A stretch of 64,000 nucleotides of DNA from Epinephelus fuscoguttatus (GCF_011397635.1 NC_064765.1:34623519-34687518), one strand, 5' to 3'. Shown: positions 11,701 through 23,879, counted from the stretch's first letter. Numbers and translations are program-made. The notes: a model not told the origin generated them from the letters alone.

Positions 11701-13004
11701 GCCCCAGAGTTGGATCACTCCTAAAGGTAGATGATTGAATGTACCCACCGAACACTGTTTTGCTTGGTTCCCCCCCTTCTGTGCTGCGATTGGTTCAAAT
11801 TAACCTCTGCCATGATGTCTTTGTCTTAACCACCTTCAACCTCAACTTACCAATCACAGCCCAAGTCACAGCATGGTAGGGTGGAACTAGTACCTTGGCT
11901 TTCCCTATTTAAAACGAGAGTCCACAAACCAGTGATTGACGTCATGGTGGCTATGTCCATTTCTTTCAAACAGTCCAACTATATTCCACATAGTACAAAT
12001 CAAACTACAACACAACAGTGTAATTCTTTTCAAGGTTATATCTGACCACACAAATCCCCCAGATAGTTTTATAGAACAGAATACTATGAAACTAGGCACT
12101 CAAATACAACTGTATGTAGTCGTTGAGAAAGGTCTCAGGATGAAACTTGCCTGGGGATCTGTTGTCTAAGTGAATTGTTTAGCCTTCTGGTTTTCACTTT
12201 AGATTGCTGAGAGAATATCACATCTGGACCCATTAAGTAATGAACAGGCATTTATTGTTTGTGGAACTACAGTCCCAATTTAAACCTGCTGCAGACTGGG
12301 TCGATTTTTAACAAGCACACTGAAACCAGACAGGACATGATGTGTGAGTTTACAAATACCTCATTTAGTTTAATGTCTGTAAGGAATAGGTCACCCATTT
12401 TACATGTGGTTTGTAGAACAGAAGCATTGAGACAGCGCTATATGACTTCTGGTCACTGAGCTCCACTAAAACAAATGACTCAACATGAAAAATCAATAAA
12501 CACATCATAAACAAACACCCTGCAATGCCCAAGAGTGCAGTCACAGATGTTATTTTTATGCTCATTTTCTTCTGAGCCATGAACCTGTGCTGTACTCTAT
12601 TCAGCAAGACTATGATCTATGGTTTGCGTGTATCATTACCCCTTTCATTAATTTGAATTAAATTAAAGACTTCATTTCAATTCAGTTTCAAGCATCTTCA
12701 CTAAATGACTATTTAGTTTTACTGGTTTGTGATTTCTATCAGCTACCAAGCAGCAACTGAGTCATGATTTCAATATCAAAAATTGTTGTTTTTATGCATG
12801 AAGTTAATGCACAACTCAGTCGTTAAAATTTCATTTAAAAATTGTCCACAAATATTGGGGTTGGTATGACCTAAAATGCACACAAATATTAGATTCAATA
12901 CTTCGTTCTGAGGCATTTTAAAGCTAATCAGTATTTTTATATTAAGAATGGTTGTTTGATGTGAAAGGGGTCACCTGCTGATGTATTTATATCATAAAAC
13001 AAAA
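11701..13004. other. Intergenic, decayed repeat remnants
   Basis: A partial repeat near 11895-11980 shares gagtccacaaacca with 11389-11402. Otherwise no gene or element boundary is seen. Confidence 0.35.
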
Positions 13005-13330
13005 TGTGAATGTCTCCTAAGCTTGTGTTAACTACAGACCTTATACCTTATTTCAGGCATCTAACCAAAAACCCATTAAAAAAAAACAAAAAATAAAAAC
13101 AAACAAACAGACAAAAAAAACCCACTGACTTCGAAATGAGGGAACTGGAAGTGCGAAAATGTTAACTAATTTCCAGGTTTTAGAACTCCTGGGGTGCTCT
13201 ATCCACCTTATACCTGAGGGCACTACTGTAGAAATGATTAAATGCGCGACTTCCAGTGAGATAGCGGAAGTAGCAGTGAGCTAGTTAGTCCTGTAGACTG
13301 TCTGTGGTTAGTCCCAGTGGCTACTCTTGG
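13005..13330 (+). repeat. Dispersed repeat, copy of the 0.65-1.08 kb family
   Basis: Contains gtctcctaagcttgtgttaa (about 13012) and the shared downstream block, also seen at 15866-15905 and inverted near 840-880. An internal A-rich tract lies at 13076-13122. Confidence 0.5.
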
Positions 13331-13490
13331 TGGCTAACTGCCAATGCTGGTTCTTTTCAAAAGTAATTTGCCTTCAACAAATATTTAACTAATGTTAACT
13401 TAGCATTTTCTAAAATGTCTTTGCAAAGCTCTGGTACCTGTTGCACCAGTCTAAGCTAAATTTTTGTCTTCAGCAACTGTCTATCAAACA

Positions 13491-14411
13491 TAGGCTGACC
13501 AAACGTCCTCTTTTGCCCGGACATGTCCACTTTTCACGTCCTGTCCGGGGTGTCTGGGGGGTGTTTATAAAATGATGATAATGTCCAGTTTTCCTTGTGT
13601 GTGTGTGTGTGCGCGCGCATAATCCCCAAGAGGCTGCCTTATCGGCGGATCTCCAACACTCACAACGAGGAAGCAGCAGACATCTGCGGCGCAGCATTAC
13701 GCCAGGGCCACACTGCCTGCGAAACGCAGCGCACCGAAATTCTCGCGCGCACCGGAGAACCTCCGTTCACATCAGACGCGCATTTCTCCACGCCGTCGAC
13801 AAGCGATTCTGCTCCCAGCTGTTGTTTTTCACTGCCTGGCTTGACACATTCGCTCGCGGCTCGCACAGAAAATAGACCAGACGCCGAACTGATCGCTGCA
13901 AATCGAGAGCCTGCCGCGGAGCTTCCTGGCGCGGCACGGCCAGTGTGGATGACACAGTCGGTTAACATGGCCGCCGAAAGGAAACTGCCTTCACTTCTCG
14001 GCGCTTCGAGGCTATTCGCGGCGCTTCCGTGGGCGGTGTGGCCCTGGCGTTATTCTAAGCTTCCAAGATGCCAAAGCGCAAGTGCAGCTTCACAGATGAA
14101 CTGCAGAAAAAATTCCCAACTTACATTTATATTTATTTTTGTACAATTGAAACTTGTAAAAAGATTATTATTTTAGGCATAATAAAAGCAAGTTGAGTTA
14201 CCTCTGAGAAGCCTATCTAAATTTCTGTCTTTGAGAGGTATTATTGTGTAATATAACTGAATTTTCTATCCATACATATAAACTTTAAATATATTAAGGC
14301 ATATAAATATTATAAGGCATCTTTGAGTAAACTGTGAGTATCATTTAAGTAGGCTATTTCGTGGCCGGGGGGAGTGTCCTCTTTTTTGGAAATCAAAATA
14401 TGGTCACCCTA
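13491..14411 (+). mobile_element. hAT deletion derivative with perfect 8-bp target duplication
   Basis: The ends are TAGGCTGACCA (13491) and TGGTCACCCTA (ending 14411), an 11-bp inverted pair with one mismatch. They are flanked by identical 8-bp duplications atcaaaca at 13483-13490 and 14412-14419, the hAT hallmark. The GC-rich interior includes an ATG at 14068 followed by MPKRKCSFTDELQKKFP, which resembles the start of BED/hAT-type transposase proteins in fish. The reading then runs into non-coding sequence, so the rest of the transposase has been deleted. Long open frames across 13595-14176 are composition artefacts. An inverted second copy lies at 62255-63164. Confidence 0.88.
14068..14196 (+). 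pseudogene. Truncated hAT-like transposase N-terminus
   Basis: Starts MPKRKCSFTDELQKKFP and then diverges into a tail of about 25 unrelated residues before TGA. The basic, Cys-containing start followed by (D)EL..FP is what I recall from the N-terminus of hAT-type transposase-like proteins. The recognition rests on about 17 residues. Confidence 0.5.
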
Positions 14412-14419
14412 ATCAAACA

Positions 14420-15002
14420 TGTACCCAGAACAAAAAGGGATTGTTCCTGTTGCCAAAGGAACCATTAATATGAGAAATAAAACCATACGAGTTTCATGAG
14501 ACATGGCAAAAAAGTATTAATCAGAATTTGCAGAAGAGAATGACAGAATGACAGACAGGTCCGTCACTCAACATCAGTACATGATATCCCTGTCTTTCCC
14601 CATCTGACTTCATTCTCAACCTACATTAGAAAATTGCTTGTTATAAAATAAACTCAGCAACATACCTTGAAATATGTATTTCGTCATTAGGACTGAGAAT
14701 GTGTTACTGATTTACCGCACTTCCTTTATATCATATAAAAAATGAATGTCAAAAGTTATGTCTTTTACTACTACTTTATATTACTATTACTGAAGTCTGC
14801 TGATAAATTCAGCATCACATTTTGCTCAGAACAGTTTTTAATAAATCAGAAGTTAAAAAGTTGCGTAAACTGCGTTGTTAACACAGACGAGCGGAGGATT
14901 AGCTGGGAAACATCACATTTATTCACTTTACATGGAGCTACAGTTAATACTGAATTATGTCAAATGTTTGCCGAATGTGTTAGTATCTCTCAATAAGTTA
15001 TC
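14420..15002. other. Intergenic, nothing assigned
   Basis: AT-rich. No splice-linked exon or recognised repeat. Confidence 0.35.
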
Positions 15003-15219
15003 AGAAATCAGAAATCATCTGGGGTGTCGGTGGCTTGGTGGTAAGAACAGGCGCCCCATGTACAAGGCTGTTGCCGCAGCAGCCTGGGTTCGAATCCAGC
15101 CTGTGGCCCTTTGCTGCATGTCACTCCCTCTCTCTCTCCCCCTTTCACATTTGTCTGTCTTATCAATTAAAGGCTTAAAAATGCCCAAAAAATATCTTTA
15201 AAGAAATCAGAAATCATCT
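15003..15219 (+). mobile_element. tRNA-derived SINE with 18-bp target duplication
   Basis: The body 15021-15201 is flanked by identical 18-bp copies of agaaatcagaaatcatct (15003-15020 and 15202-15219). The head has Pol III boxes: A box TGGCTTGGTGG (15031-15041) and B box GGTTCGAATCC (15087-15097). It is followed by a C/T-rich stretch and an A-rich tail (aaaggcttaaaaatgcccaa). The perfect duplication suggests a fairly recent insertion. Confidence 0.9.
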
Positions 15220-15479
15220 TTACAGGAAGCAGGTGTTTACCTTAAGCTAGCTCAGGCCATATTAAAGTTAACAATGTTTTAACAGAGCAAGGCAAGCTAA
15301 TTGCTAGCATGCTCTGTTGAAAAGCAAAAAAACAACAACAATGCTTTGAGATTGCTTTCAGAGATGGCAGAGGTATGATTGCATAATCCCGTTTGAGCTA
15401 TAACAGGTGGTGTGTTCCATGTTTTATTTCCCATTTGCTCTTGGAAAGAAGAATAGAGCACTGTAAACAAACTGTTACC
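15220..15479. other. Intergenic, nothing assigned
   Basis: No features beyond a short A-rich run near 15325. Confidence 0.3.
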
Positions 15480-15915
15480 ACTGGAAATCAACGGTTTCAG
15501 TACAACGCAGGAAGTCATGCACATAATTTGCGCAAGGGATCATGGGAGCTAGGAATAAAGTGGACAATGGAACATTAAGCCACAAGAGACTCAGGCCCCA
15601 CATGCATCCAATGGGATGGTTTTCCCATTCAGCTTTGGGTTATTATAGAAAATAAGCTCTGTGGCTAAGTAAAAGGCTAATGTTAGGCTACAGACAAACT
15701 ACACTACAGTAGCATGACTTAATGTCACCACAACAACAAAACCTGCATTAGGTGTGATGATGTTCTGTAGTCTCATTTTGCAACTTGTTAGCAATCACCT
15801 GTTTAAAGACACCGAAAGGCTTCAAAATTAATGAGCCTTTTATGTAGTTGAACAAAACGAAAAGTCTCCTAAACTTGTGTTAACCACAGGCCTTATTTCA
15901 GGCATCTAAGAGTGA
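15480..15915 (+). repeat. Dispersed repeat, partner of 655-1075
   Basis: The interval 15690-15905 is matched in reverse by 840-1060 and partly in the same orientation by 13005-13070. Unclassified family. Confidence 0.5.
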
Positions 15916-16069
15916 AAATTGCATAAAGTGACCAGAAACACAACTTGACTGAATGCTGCTCTGTGTCTGTTGGATGTGTAAATAAACAGCTGTTTCTTAA
16001 GACGTTCACCATTTACAACAAATAACCTACCCAGTTTGAGGGTCACAATTAAGACTGGAATTGTCTCGC

Positions 16070-16262
16070 CAAAAAACAACCACTTTTATTATTTATTAAT
16101 CTTGACCAATCTAGTACCACCCACCACCTTCCCCTTCACCTCCTGCTGACGAAGTCAGCTCAACTACGTCACTTTAGAAAATATGATACGCATTAAACGT
16201 ACAAGCGTAACACATTCCTGGTTTGCAGAAAGGTACAATGCCAACATTTTCCTCTGGCAACT
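16070..16262 (+). repeat. Decayed copy of the atgccaacatttt MITE family
   Basis: Ends with gtttgcagaaaggtacaatg followed by ccaacattttc, the same right end as copies near 22990-23030, 27955-27985 and 61980-62012. Confidence 0.5.
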
Positions 16263-16571
16263 GGGCTGGTTTTTAATCTTCTGTTTCACCCAGCAAGACA
16301 AGTATTATTTTTTTACAAGCATCGCACACATCCACCCACCGTATTGTACATGTCACTGTGACCCTAGGCTACTCAGTCTGACTTTTTTCAGCACTGTCCA
16401 TTATCTGCAAATTTCTAAAACAACAGTCACGATTCTTTGGAATGATTTGACCAGGAGACAAATTTGGAGGTGCTTCACTCTGATAAAAGCCCCAGTCGGC
16501 ATTACGTAACATGTCTTTAAAGTCCCAGTCCGCAATCTGCCAGGTTTCTGCAGGGAGGGAAACACGCGCTG

Positions 16572-16598
16572 TACACACACACACACATGCTTCACATG

Positions 16599-16652
<54 letters not shown>
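16572..16652. repeat. (AC)n microsatellite
   Basis: A nearly pure CA tract (16602-16652) with a shorter interrupted block before it. The -strand poly-Cys/Val open frames here are artefacts. Confidence 0.95.
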
Positions 16653-16658
<6 letters not shown>

Positions 16659-16659
16659 A

Positions 16660-17339
16660 GCATAGTTTCTGAGATGGCCAACATATCAGCCCACACTGCT
16701 TCTTTCTCTGAGCTCAAGCCCAGGTTTAAAATAGCTCCCGCTCCCTCTCAGGTCTTTACCATGATTTTTGTGATGGTCTTATATAATCGGCACCCCCTGA
16801 TCTTTTTCTCCTCTTCATCCTAGTGCTTGTATCCCATTCTGCCTGCCTATATCTGTTTCTCTCTCTCACTCTCTCTTCAGTCGCTTTGACAGAGAATAAA
16901 GGGAAAAAAACCCTGTCAGAGTCATTTTTATGGCAAAGGTAGTCGGTCTGCTCCAGCACAGACAGACTGGCAAACATTGAAATCCTCCTATCCTCATATG
17001 TCATGTGGTAAATGAGGAATGAAATGTAAAGGATGTCCATGTGCTAATGATTCTGAATTTTATTCATGCTACCAAATGGCCTGTTTATTTTGTGACAATC
17101 TCTCGCAATCCCCCACCAGCTGCTAAGCAGTTTCCTGCATGCTGCAGAGCTCTCTCATTACAGTCTGAAGATATTTTTCCACTAAATTATGTCAGATACA
17201 AAAAGTTAGTTTGGTCCATCGCAGCTGCTCCAGGAAAGATTTAGCCGTGAAATTATACCTTTCTGACTGGCTTTTGTGTGACAAACTGAAAACATTAGAC
17301 ACCTAAAAACACTCAGTCTTACTTCCAATTCCTCAAGTA
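16660..17339. other. Intergenic, nothing assigned
   Basis: No exon signal or clear repeat. A CT-rich stretch lies near 16855-16880. Confidence 0.35.
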
Positions 17340-19010
17340 CCAGCACTTGGTCAGTGGGCCTACATGTCAAGCTATAACCCTCTGGTACCCCTCCAGCATC
17401 AGAAGCTCAAGGATGGCATGTCAATTTATGCTCGTTATATGCATTGTGTCTTTTCAAAATAAACTTCCGTTTTCAAAGGAAATGTACAGTTTCCGCTCAT
17501 CAATTTCATACAGTCTCTCTTCAAATTAAACTTAGAACTAGTCTATACCCATTGGTAGCTTTGTCACCTTCTACCTATGCCAATCCTCAATGTCTATGTG
17601 CAGTTTCACATAGATTGACCACGTCAGTGAGTAGAAAAACGTGGGACAGACAGAATAACTGACTGATAGAATGACACACTGACAGTTTCTGTGATTATGT
17701 ACAGCATACCATACCATGACTTAGTCGTACCAAACATTAGAAAAAAAAAACAACAACATTGGTCCACAGGGGGAGCCACAGTGATCGGTCGCATTTTAAC
17801 CATTTTTAAGCATTTATCTGTTGTTATAGCGCCACCCAGTTGCCAATTAGAGTTAAATTTCTCCAGTCACCTTGAGGCGTCCTGTTCTACATATCTACCA
17901 AGTTTAGTAAAAATCCATATGGCGGTTAGGCCTAGATAAGAAATTAGCTCTCTAGCGCCCCCATTTTATTTGATGGGGTCAATAATGGAGGGGTCCCCTA
18001 AGATTATGTGTGGTCATATGCCTACAAAGTTGTGTGGTGATTGGTGAAACCCTTGAGATGTTAAACACCTTTATGTGATGAGCCACGCCCTCCACAATAT
18101 TTATTGCCTCACCTCAGTTTTAGTAAGTTTTCCAACTTTTGTCAAGAGGGAACTTTAGATATTGGTCCCTAGATTATGTTCACAGAGTTTCATGCAGATC
18201 GGTCAAACTTCCTTGGAAGAGATCAATTTAAAGTGTTTTCCAAAAATTTAAAATGGCGGAAAATCTGTATGATCGGAAGTTATAGGTTCTTGGGGCAAAT
18301 TTGTTCCTCGTGAGGAGAGGCATCTCTGTGCAAAGCTTCATGTCTCTATGACATACAGGGCATGAGATATGCCCATTAAAAGTTTGCATTTCAATCGGTT
18401 GCTATAGCGCCCCCCTTTGGCCAATTGATGTAATATTGCTTCATTCGCATCCTCCCATGATCCTCTACCACTGTACCAAATTTCACATGGATTGACCAAG
18501 TCAGTGAGGAGAAAAACGTGAAACAGACACACACACACACACACAGTTATCTTATATAGTAAGATAGGATGTTTGCTAAAAATAAGCCAATGGTTTACTT
18601 CCTTGGGTTGAGGCAACAAAAGCATATGGTTAGGTTTAGACAGAAAACGTCATGGTAAGGCTTGAAATAAGTGCATTTATTAAAACTAACATAATACGTC
18701 ACATAACATATGTAGTATGCTACACATACTAGCATAAAGCGCTGTTGTTAAAATAACTTGACTGACTTTTAGTTTCAAACGGGAAACAAACAGGAGGCTC
18801 CCAGGCGAAAGTCTGGAGTGTGTCTGACCCACCCACTCTAGGTGGACTTTCTTGCTCTTTTGAATTACAGCATTTGCTTGGCACGCTGCATCTTATACCC
18901 ACATTAGAGGGCCTTGCTGCGTTGGCATTTGATGCTAAGGGCTACTGAGCAAGCGTTGGTATTTGACAAATTGGGAGTGAGACTGGGTTGGTTAGGTGGC
19001 CTGAAACTTC
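17340..19010 (+). repeat. Composite: older repeat split by a 1.04-kb insertion
   Basis: The flanks 17340-17525 and 18571-19010 together align with one uninterrupted stretch at about 35600-36310 in the same orientation. Shared blocks include tgcattgtgtcttttc, aggcaacaaaag and the agcgtgctac/tagcatgctgg region. The insert (17526-18570) is annotated separately. Confidence 0.6.
17526..18570 (+). mobile_element. Unclassified 1-kb interspersed element, inverted copy at 39480-40450
   Basis: Nearly the whole length matches the reverse complement of 39480-40450; for example gtacagcataccataccatg at 17700 pairs with catggtatggtatgctgtac near 40300. Each copy carries an internal direct repeat about 870-890 bases apart, a module with gattgaccacgtcagtgag near 17617 and gattgaccaagtcagtgagg near 18491. 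It also contains the block ttgctatagcgcccccc. No protein domain is seen and the superfamily is unknown. Confidence 0.7.
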
Positions 19011-19017
19011 AATTTTC

Positions 19018-19270
19018 AATCAATCAATTTTATTTATAAAGCCCAATATCACAAATCACAATTTGCCTCACAGGGCTTTACAGCATACAAAATCCCTCTA
19101 TCCTTTGGACCCTCACAGCGGATAAGGAAAAACTCCCCAAAAAAACCTTTAACGGGGGAAAAAATGGTAGAAACCTCAGGAAGAGCAACTGAGGAGGGAT
19201 CCCTCTTCTAGGACGGACAGACGTGCAATAGATGTCGTACAGAACAGACTCCAAATTAATGCTAATGTGT
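19018..19270 (+). repeat. Common fish interspersed repeat (caattttatttataaagccc type)
   Basis: Begins caatcaattttatttataaa and continues through atcacaatttgcctcacagg and ggaaaaactcccc. I recognise this as a very common teleost repeat tail. The exact family name is uncertain. Confidence 0.6.
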
Positions 19271-19869
19271 TAGGCCGTAATGCCTTACCAGTAACAGTAA
19301 TAATATTCCACTTCCCAGTAACAAACAGTGTAACACAGTAATAATAACATTTCAGTAATAATATTACAATTACCGCAAAAACAAATAACTCATTATAGTC
19401 TTTCATTTGTAGTCAACCTTCCTACTGAATTGAAATCCAACAATCACATACCCTGGTCCATTTTCGTAATCCGGCTGGGCATGCACATCACAAAGCAGCA
19501 AGCTAGCTTGGAAGCTGGAAACTCATTCAGTGGCTGGAAATAATCTCATTACTTTGATTTTGCTGAGAGGAGAGATGGCAATAACATTGTTGCTGTGGGT
19601 AGTGGTACTAAGACACTTTCCACTGTAAAAACGTGACCTCAAACCTCCTGAAACAGCGACACGACAGCTCAACAATTAGAAGTTCCAGGAAATACACCCT
19701 ACCAAAGGCGAGCCCTCAGCAGTAGAGGATGGCTGCAGCTATACACTGGCTAAACAACAACACTAGATTTTCAATCATAATGGATATGGTGGATGAAATG
19801 TTGGGTATCTCCACAACTGACTCTCTGTCTTTCAGACATATTCTTGGTAAAATACCAGACACAGGCAAC
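19271..19869. other. Intergenic, nothing assigned
   Basis: No coding or repeat boundary found. Confidence 0.3.
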
Positions 19870-20873
19870 TTAAAGGGCCACTGTGTAAAATGGGTTGAAA
19901 ACAGTGACATCAGTGGTGAAATTCTAGATTGCAATTCACTGGCTCACCCCTCCCGTCGGGTAAATGACGGTGGCCTCGTAGGGACAAAAAGCCTTGCGCA
20001 CGAGTTTTTCAGGAGTAGGTCTATCTAGCGACAAGGTAAATATTTATTTAGAAATCTAAGCCATGCTATGATATTGTAATGAATCCCTCACGAGCAGGAG
20101 ACCAGAGGAGCGTTCAGGAAAAAGGCCCGTTTATTTGAGCACTCCAAAAACTCCGGTAACACTCCACTCCGTCCCAAACTCTGACTCTTCTAGCGTAACA
20201 GACACACTTCATAACTTTACACACATACTCGTTTACCATGTGAGTGGGGACCCCCCTCCCCTCTCTGCTCCACCAATCTCCAGCCCGCACACTGACTGAC
20301 AGCGTAGCCTGTAAACAGTGCTCAGCTGTTTATTTAGCCTAGCAATATCTCCGGACTATAGTAGCTGCAGTGGAGGACTTTGAACGCGATTTTGAAGAGT
20401 TTCTTGTAGCGGACACAGACCCAGAGCCATACCTGTTTGAGCCGGAGCATACAGATGAGGAACTCCATGTGTTTGATGCTGAGCGAGAAGAGAGGCTGAA
20501 TGCACAGAATGGGATTCGGTGCTACCATCGTTGGGATATATCATCAGGAGGAAAAGCGCCGCAGAGAGTGCATCACAAGGAGTGAACTTGCGTCTTCTTT
20601 TCCTCGCAGATGACGGTTCGGGTTCTTTCTCTCCTGTTGCGTGGTAAGTGTGGTCCATTCGCAAACTTTATAACTAAAAAAACTTTTCACTACTCTCTAT
20701 CGACGAACTACTAACACTCTGCTGTTTCCTCCTCCTTCTTCCTTCCTTCCGCTGTCTTCGTTGGTTCATTTATACACGCGAAACGCGTTCTCTGGCTGGC
20801 TGGATTGTCCACTCGGTCTGCCTTACATACATGGCAGCGCAAGATGGCGACCTCTCTAAAGCAAGGCCCTTGC

Positions 20874-20905
<32 letters not shown>

Positions 20906-21048
20906 CATAATTATAAGGCTAAGAAAACCAAACAAATTTTATTTTATAGCAATCATACACTTGTATAAACATATTAATGGGTAGAATATTCAGATTCAGA
21001 TTCATATTGACAATAAACCATGCCAAATATTACACACTGGCCCTTTAA
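19870..21048 (+). mobile_element. Non-autonomous TTAA-target element, copy 1 (about 1.18 kb)
   Basis: Bounded by TTAA on both sides, with inverted ends TTAAAGGGCCACTGTGTAA (19870) and ttacacactggccctttaa (ending 21048). It is near-identical in layout to 50588-51788, same orientation. The TTAA duplication points to a piggyBac-like mechanism, although the ends start AGGG and not the usual CCCT. There is no transposase. It carries an exon-like fragment (20370-20520) and an internal (TA)n tract (20874-20900). Confidence 0.75.
20370..20584 (+). pseudogene. Captured P2X7-like PYLFEP exon fragment, copy 1
   Basis: The + frame reads VEDFERDFEEF ... DPEPYLFEPEHTDEEL, then an E/R-rich helix. Acidic proteins with PY(M/L)FEP followed by (T)xEE are common in fish, where they precede a small Cys-rich P2X7-like zinc domain. 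Here the expected Cys-rich part is not intact, and small indels relative to copy 2 break the frame. A donor-like GTGGTAAGTG lies at 20640-20649. Likely exapted or captured coding sequence, not a working gene. Confidence 0.5.
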
Positions 21049-21059
21049 GACTCCTGTGT

Positions 21060-21082
21060 AAAAAAAAAAAAAAAAAAAAAAA
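21060..21082. repeat. Poly(A) tract
   Basis: 23 consecutive A, just outside the right end of the TTAA element. Confidence 0.95.
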
Positions 21083-21990
21083 TCATTGCTAGCTATTTAG
21101 CTGCAACTACGAATTGTAACAGAAAAGTAATATAATGAATAGTATGATAAATTACTGTTGGCAGGGAGTAATTAATAAAGTAATTATATTACAGTTCAAA
21201 AGTGTAACAATTAATGAGTAATAAATTACGTGTTTTTGAGAAGCAGCCCAACACTGCTAGGCAACTGTAAGCTAACAGGTTAGCAATAACAACTTTACAA
21301 GGTGTTTATAGCTTGTTCCACTGCCACATTGACAAATAAATAAAATAATGGGTAATTAATCTTTTAAGTCACAGCATAAAACCCGAGCAGTCAGGAAATC
21401 AGATTTAGTTTAAAGCAAACCCCCAGGTTAACCTTAATTATTTGGAGGTAGTAGTTTTATAGGTTCATTTTACATTTTTGTTAATTTGTTCAAGTGAAAT
21501 ATCAATTTGAGGGTACAAATTAGTGACTACCTTTTGCTTGCAAATTTCTTTTCTTTTCCCTGTGACATTTTTAACCACTTGATCACCACGATCAGCTGGC
21601 TAGCATCAATCCAGCTAGCTTCTAGCATCTCTGGGCTTCCAAAATTTTTTTAAACTATGTTACGTTTCTTTTTCCCTTCCTACTTCCTGGCAACTGCAGG
21701 CCAATATTTCATCATATGCATTAACAAAAGAAATATTATCAACTCAATAGCCAGAATAAATGGTGACTGTCTTGACTGTTGTTAAGGATTTAGCAGCAAA
21801 AGGACAGTGCTGGACAAATCCAGACTGAATTACCCAGGGTCATGGTGGGGGGATGTGTGTGATGCTGATTATAAAAAAAAGGTCTTGTCTGAGGAAATAG
21901 ATGACAAAAATCAGCCTAGTTGTCAGAAGAAAATGTTGGCATCTTACATTTCTTAACACAACGGATCTGTGACATTTCAACGTTTGCAGC
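21083..21990. other. Intergenic, nothing assigned
   Basis: AT-rich, with no supported gene. Confidence 0.35.
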
Positions 21991-22111
21991 GGATATCTTC
22001 ATGCTGTGTTCATCACACCAGAACAGAACAACATGTAGCTTTACACCAGGTGCTTCTGAGCAGCGGGGTGGCTGCACTACACTGGCTGATTATCCAGGGT
22101 TTGCTGAACAT
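21991..22111 (+). repeat. Left arm of a 120-bp inverted repeat pair
   Basis: About 90% identical to the reverse complement of 23880-24001, from ggatatcttcatgctgtg through ccagggtttgctgaacatt. The pair is separated by about 1.8 kb. Confidence 0.75.
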
Positions 22112-22129
22112 TTATAAAGACTTTTTATA

Positions 22130-22650
22130 AAGATGTACAGCATGACAGCTCCCCAAAAGTGAAGCCAAAACATCTGGATTGCCCCTTGGCGGCTGGCTGC
22201 ACTAAAGATCATAAATTGCGCCTCCTCCATGTTAGTGGATGCAACATAGGCCAAACTAAAAACGCAAAGTGCACGTCAAATAAATTTTTCCTAAAGATGA
22301 TTTCTGTCAGTTAAGGTAGTTCTTATCGCGCTAATGGATGCTCAAGTATTCATTTTTCTAATAAGTTTGGTTTTAATTAGTTATTTGATGCTATAAAAAT
22401 GGAATTTGACAAAATGATTGACAGCTGTGTGCCAATTGTTGTGCTTGTTGCAGTGGTGCTGCTTGCAGATGGTCGGATGGGTGTATGGGTGGGAACTTGA
22501 TACAGCTGTGATTGCTACTGTGCAGACTCTGGCTCCAAATGACATCACCAGCACAAGATGGCAGCAGCCTTATCCGGGATATTTTGGCTTCCCTTTTTTT
22601 TTTTGGAGTAAGTGGAGACAAGTCATCCATCTTTATATAGTCTGTGGTTG
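22130..22650 (+). repeat. Decayed repeat ending in tttatatagtctgtgg
   Basis: Shares its terminal block with 404-423 and 11433. The interior contains ctccaaatgacatcaccag and a T-rich run. Family unknown. Confidence 0.35.
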
Positions 22651-22739
22651 AAAGTTTACCTTTCTTTACATTTCAGTTTTCATTTTTATGTTGTTACTAC
22701 ACTATGGTTAACGAATTAGGTTTGGGGACTAAAAGACTT

Positions 22740-23035
22740 GGTTTTAAGGTTAGAAAAATACCATGTTTTGACTTAAAATACCTGGTTGGATTGCTACAAA
22801 CATGACTGGTAATGTTCCAAACTTTCATTAAAAAACACCTGCTTTTGTTGGTCTTGAACAGTGGTCTGCTGCTGTCACCAAGGTGTCACACCTTCCACCA
22901 ACCCCTCTTCATCCTGATGAGAAAGTCAGCTCACATACATGAAATCTGAACTACATCACACATATGAAATGTAACATCTGTGGTTTGCAGAAAGGTACAA
23001 TACCAACCAATGCCAATTTTATACTACACATCATA
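22740..23035 (+). repeat. Copy of the atgccaacatttt MITE family
   Basis: The block tggtcttgaacagtggtctg (22852) through gtttgcagaaaggtacaa (22984) and accaatgccaattttat matches the elements at 27660-27985 and 61677-62014. Confidence 0.6.
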
Positions 23036-23098
23036 CCATATTTGCTCATTTCTTTATCCTATTTTTTTGGGCGGCACAAGTAGATGCCAGTAAATACT

Positions 23099-23157
23099 TT
23101 TATTATTACTATTATTATTATTATTAATTATTATTATTATTATCATTATTATTATTG
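23099..23157. repeat. (ATT)n microsatellite
   Basis: Imperfect trinucleotide run. Confidence 0.9.
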
Positions 23158-23298
23158 GGAGGTGGTGTTGCTGACGGTGATGAAGAAACCCAGACTATAA
23201 GCCTACAGTATGTATGGTGTTTTATTGTGCAGCCTGAGATACAACCTTGAATCCTGATGCCTTCCACTTTATATTCTTGAATGCTTGTGTTTTTGTCT

Positions 23299-23332
23299 CT
23301 GTGTGTGTCGTGTGTGTGTGTGTGTGTGTGTT
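23299..23332. repeat. (GT)n microsatellite
   Basis: Imperfect GT tract; a complementary CA-rich stretch follows at 23445-23486. Confidence 0.9.
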
Positions 23333-23879
23333 AGATTTTGGTGAGATTCAGCAGCTCCTTTTGTCCTCCTCTCTTCACACACGCAGTGCATACAAACAGC
23401 TAGCACCCACACAGAACAACACACAACGAAAAAATCCAGCAGCCACCCACACACATACACACACGCCCACACAGTAAAACACACAACAATGTGAAGGAAA
23501 GACGCCTAATGCAGAGAGAGGCAGAGAGATCACTGATGGGCAGTTACACGTTCTGCCCTCCTGATAACATGAATACTGTATTCATGATAATCACTGAAAG
23601 AATGAAGACACAGTTGAAAGAGCAGCCATGAGATGAAGTCCGTTATTTGCAGGGTTTCCCTGCAGTAGGCGAGTTTAAATGTGTTCTAATGGTCGCTGCA
23701 GATACAGAGAGCTATCAACATCTTGTCAGTGGGAAGATAAAGAACAGTGTTTCTATGACACTGCATGGTGGTGCTGTGGCATTTTCACTTGGCACAGGTT
23801 TTATTCTTGTCTTTTCCCATTTGATATTTTGAGAAATCACCATGAACATGACGGCATGTGAACACAAAACAAGCACCTT

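Noticed and set aside
13595..14176. 193-aa open frame in a GC-rich island on the + strand
   Set aside because: It lies wholly inside the hAT deletion derivative, starts in a (GT)n tract and shows no domain. Only the short MPKRKC start, in the element's own frame, looks transposase-like.
15021..15100. Possible functional tRNA gene
   Set aside because: The A and B boxes are present but no cloverleaf with a paired acceptor stem forms, and the A-rich tail and target duplication show a SINE.
16369..16659. Poly-Cys/Val open frames on the - strand
   Set aside because: They are translations of the (AC)n microsatellite.
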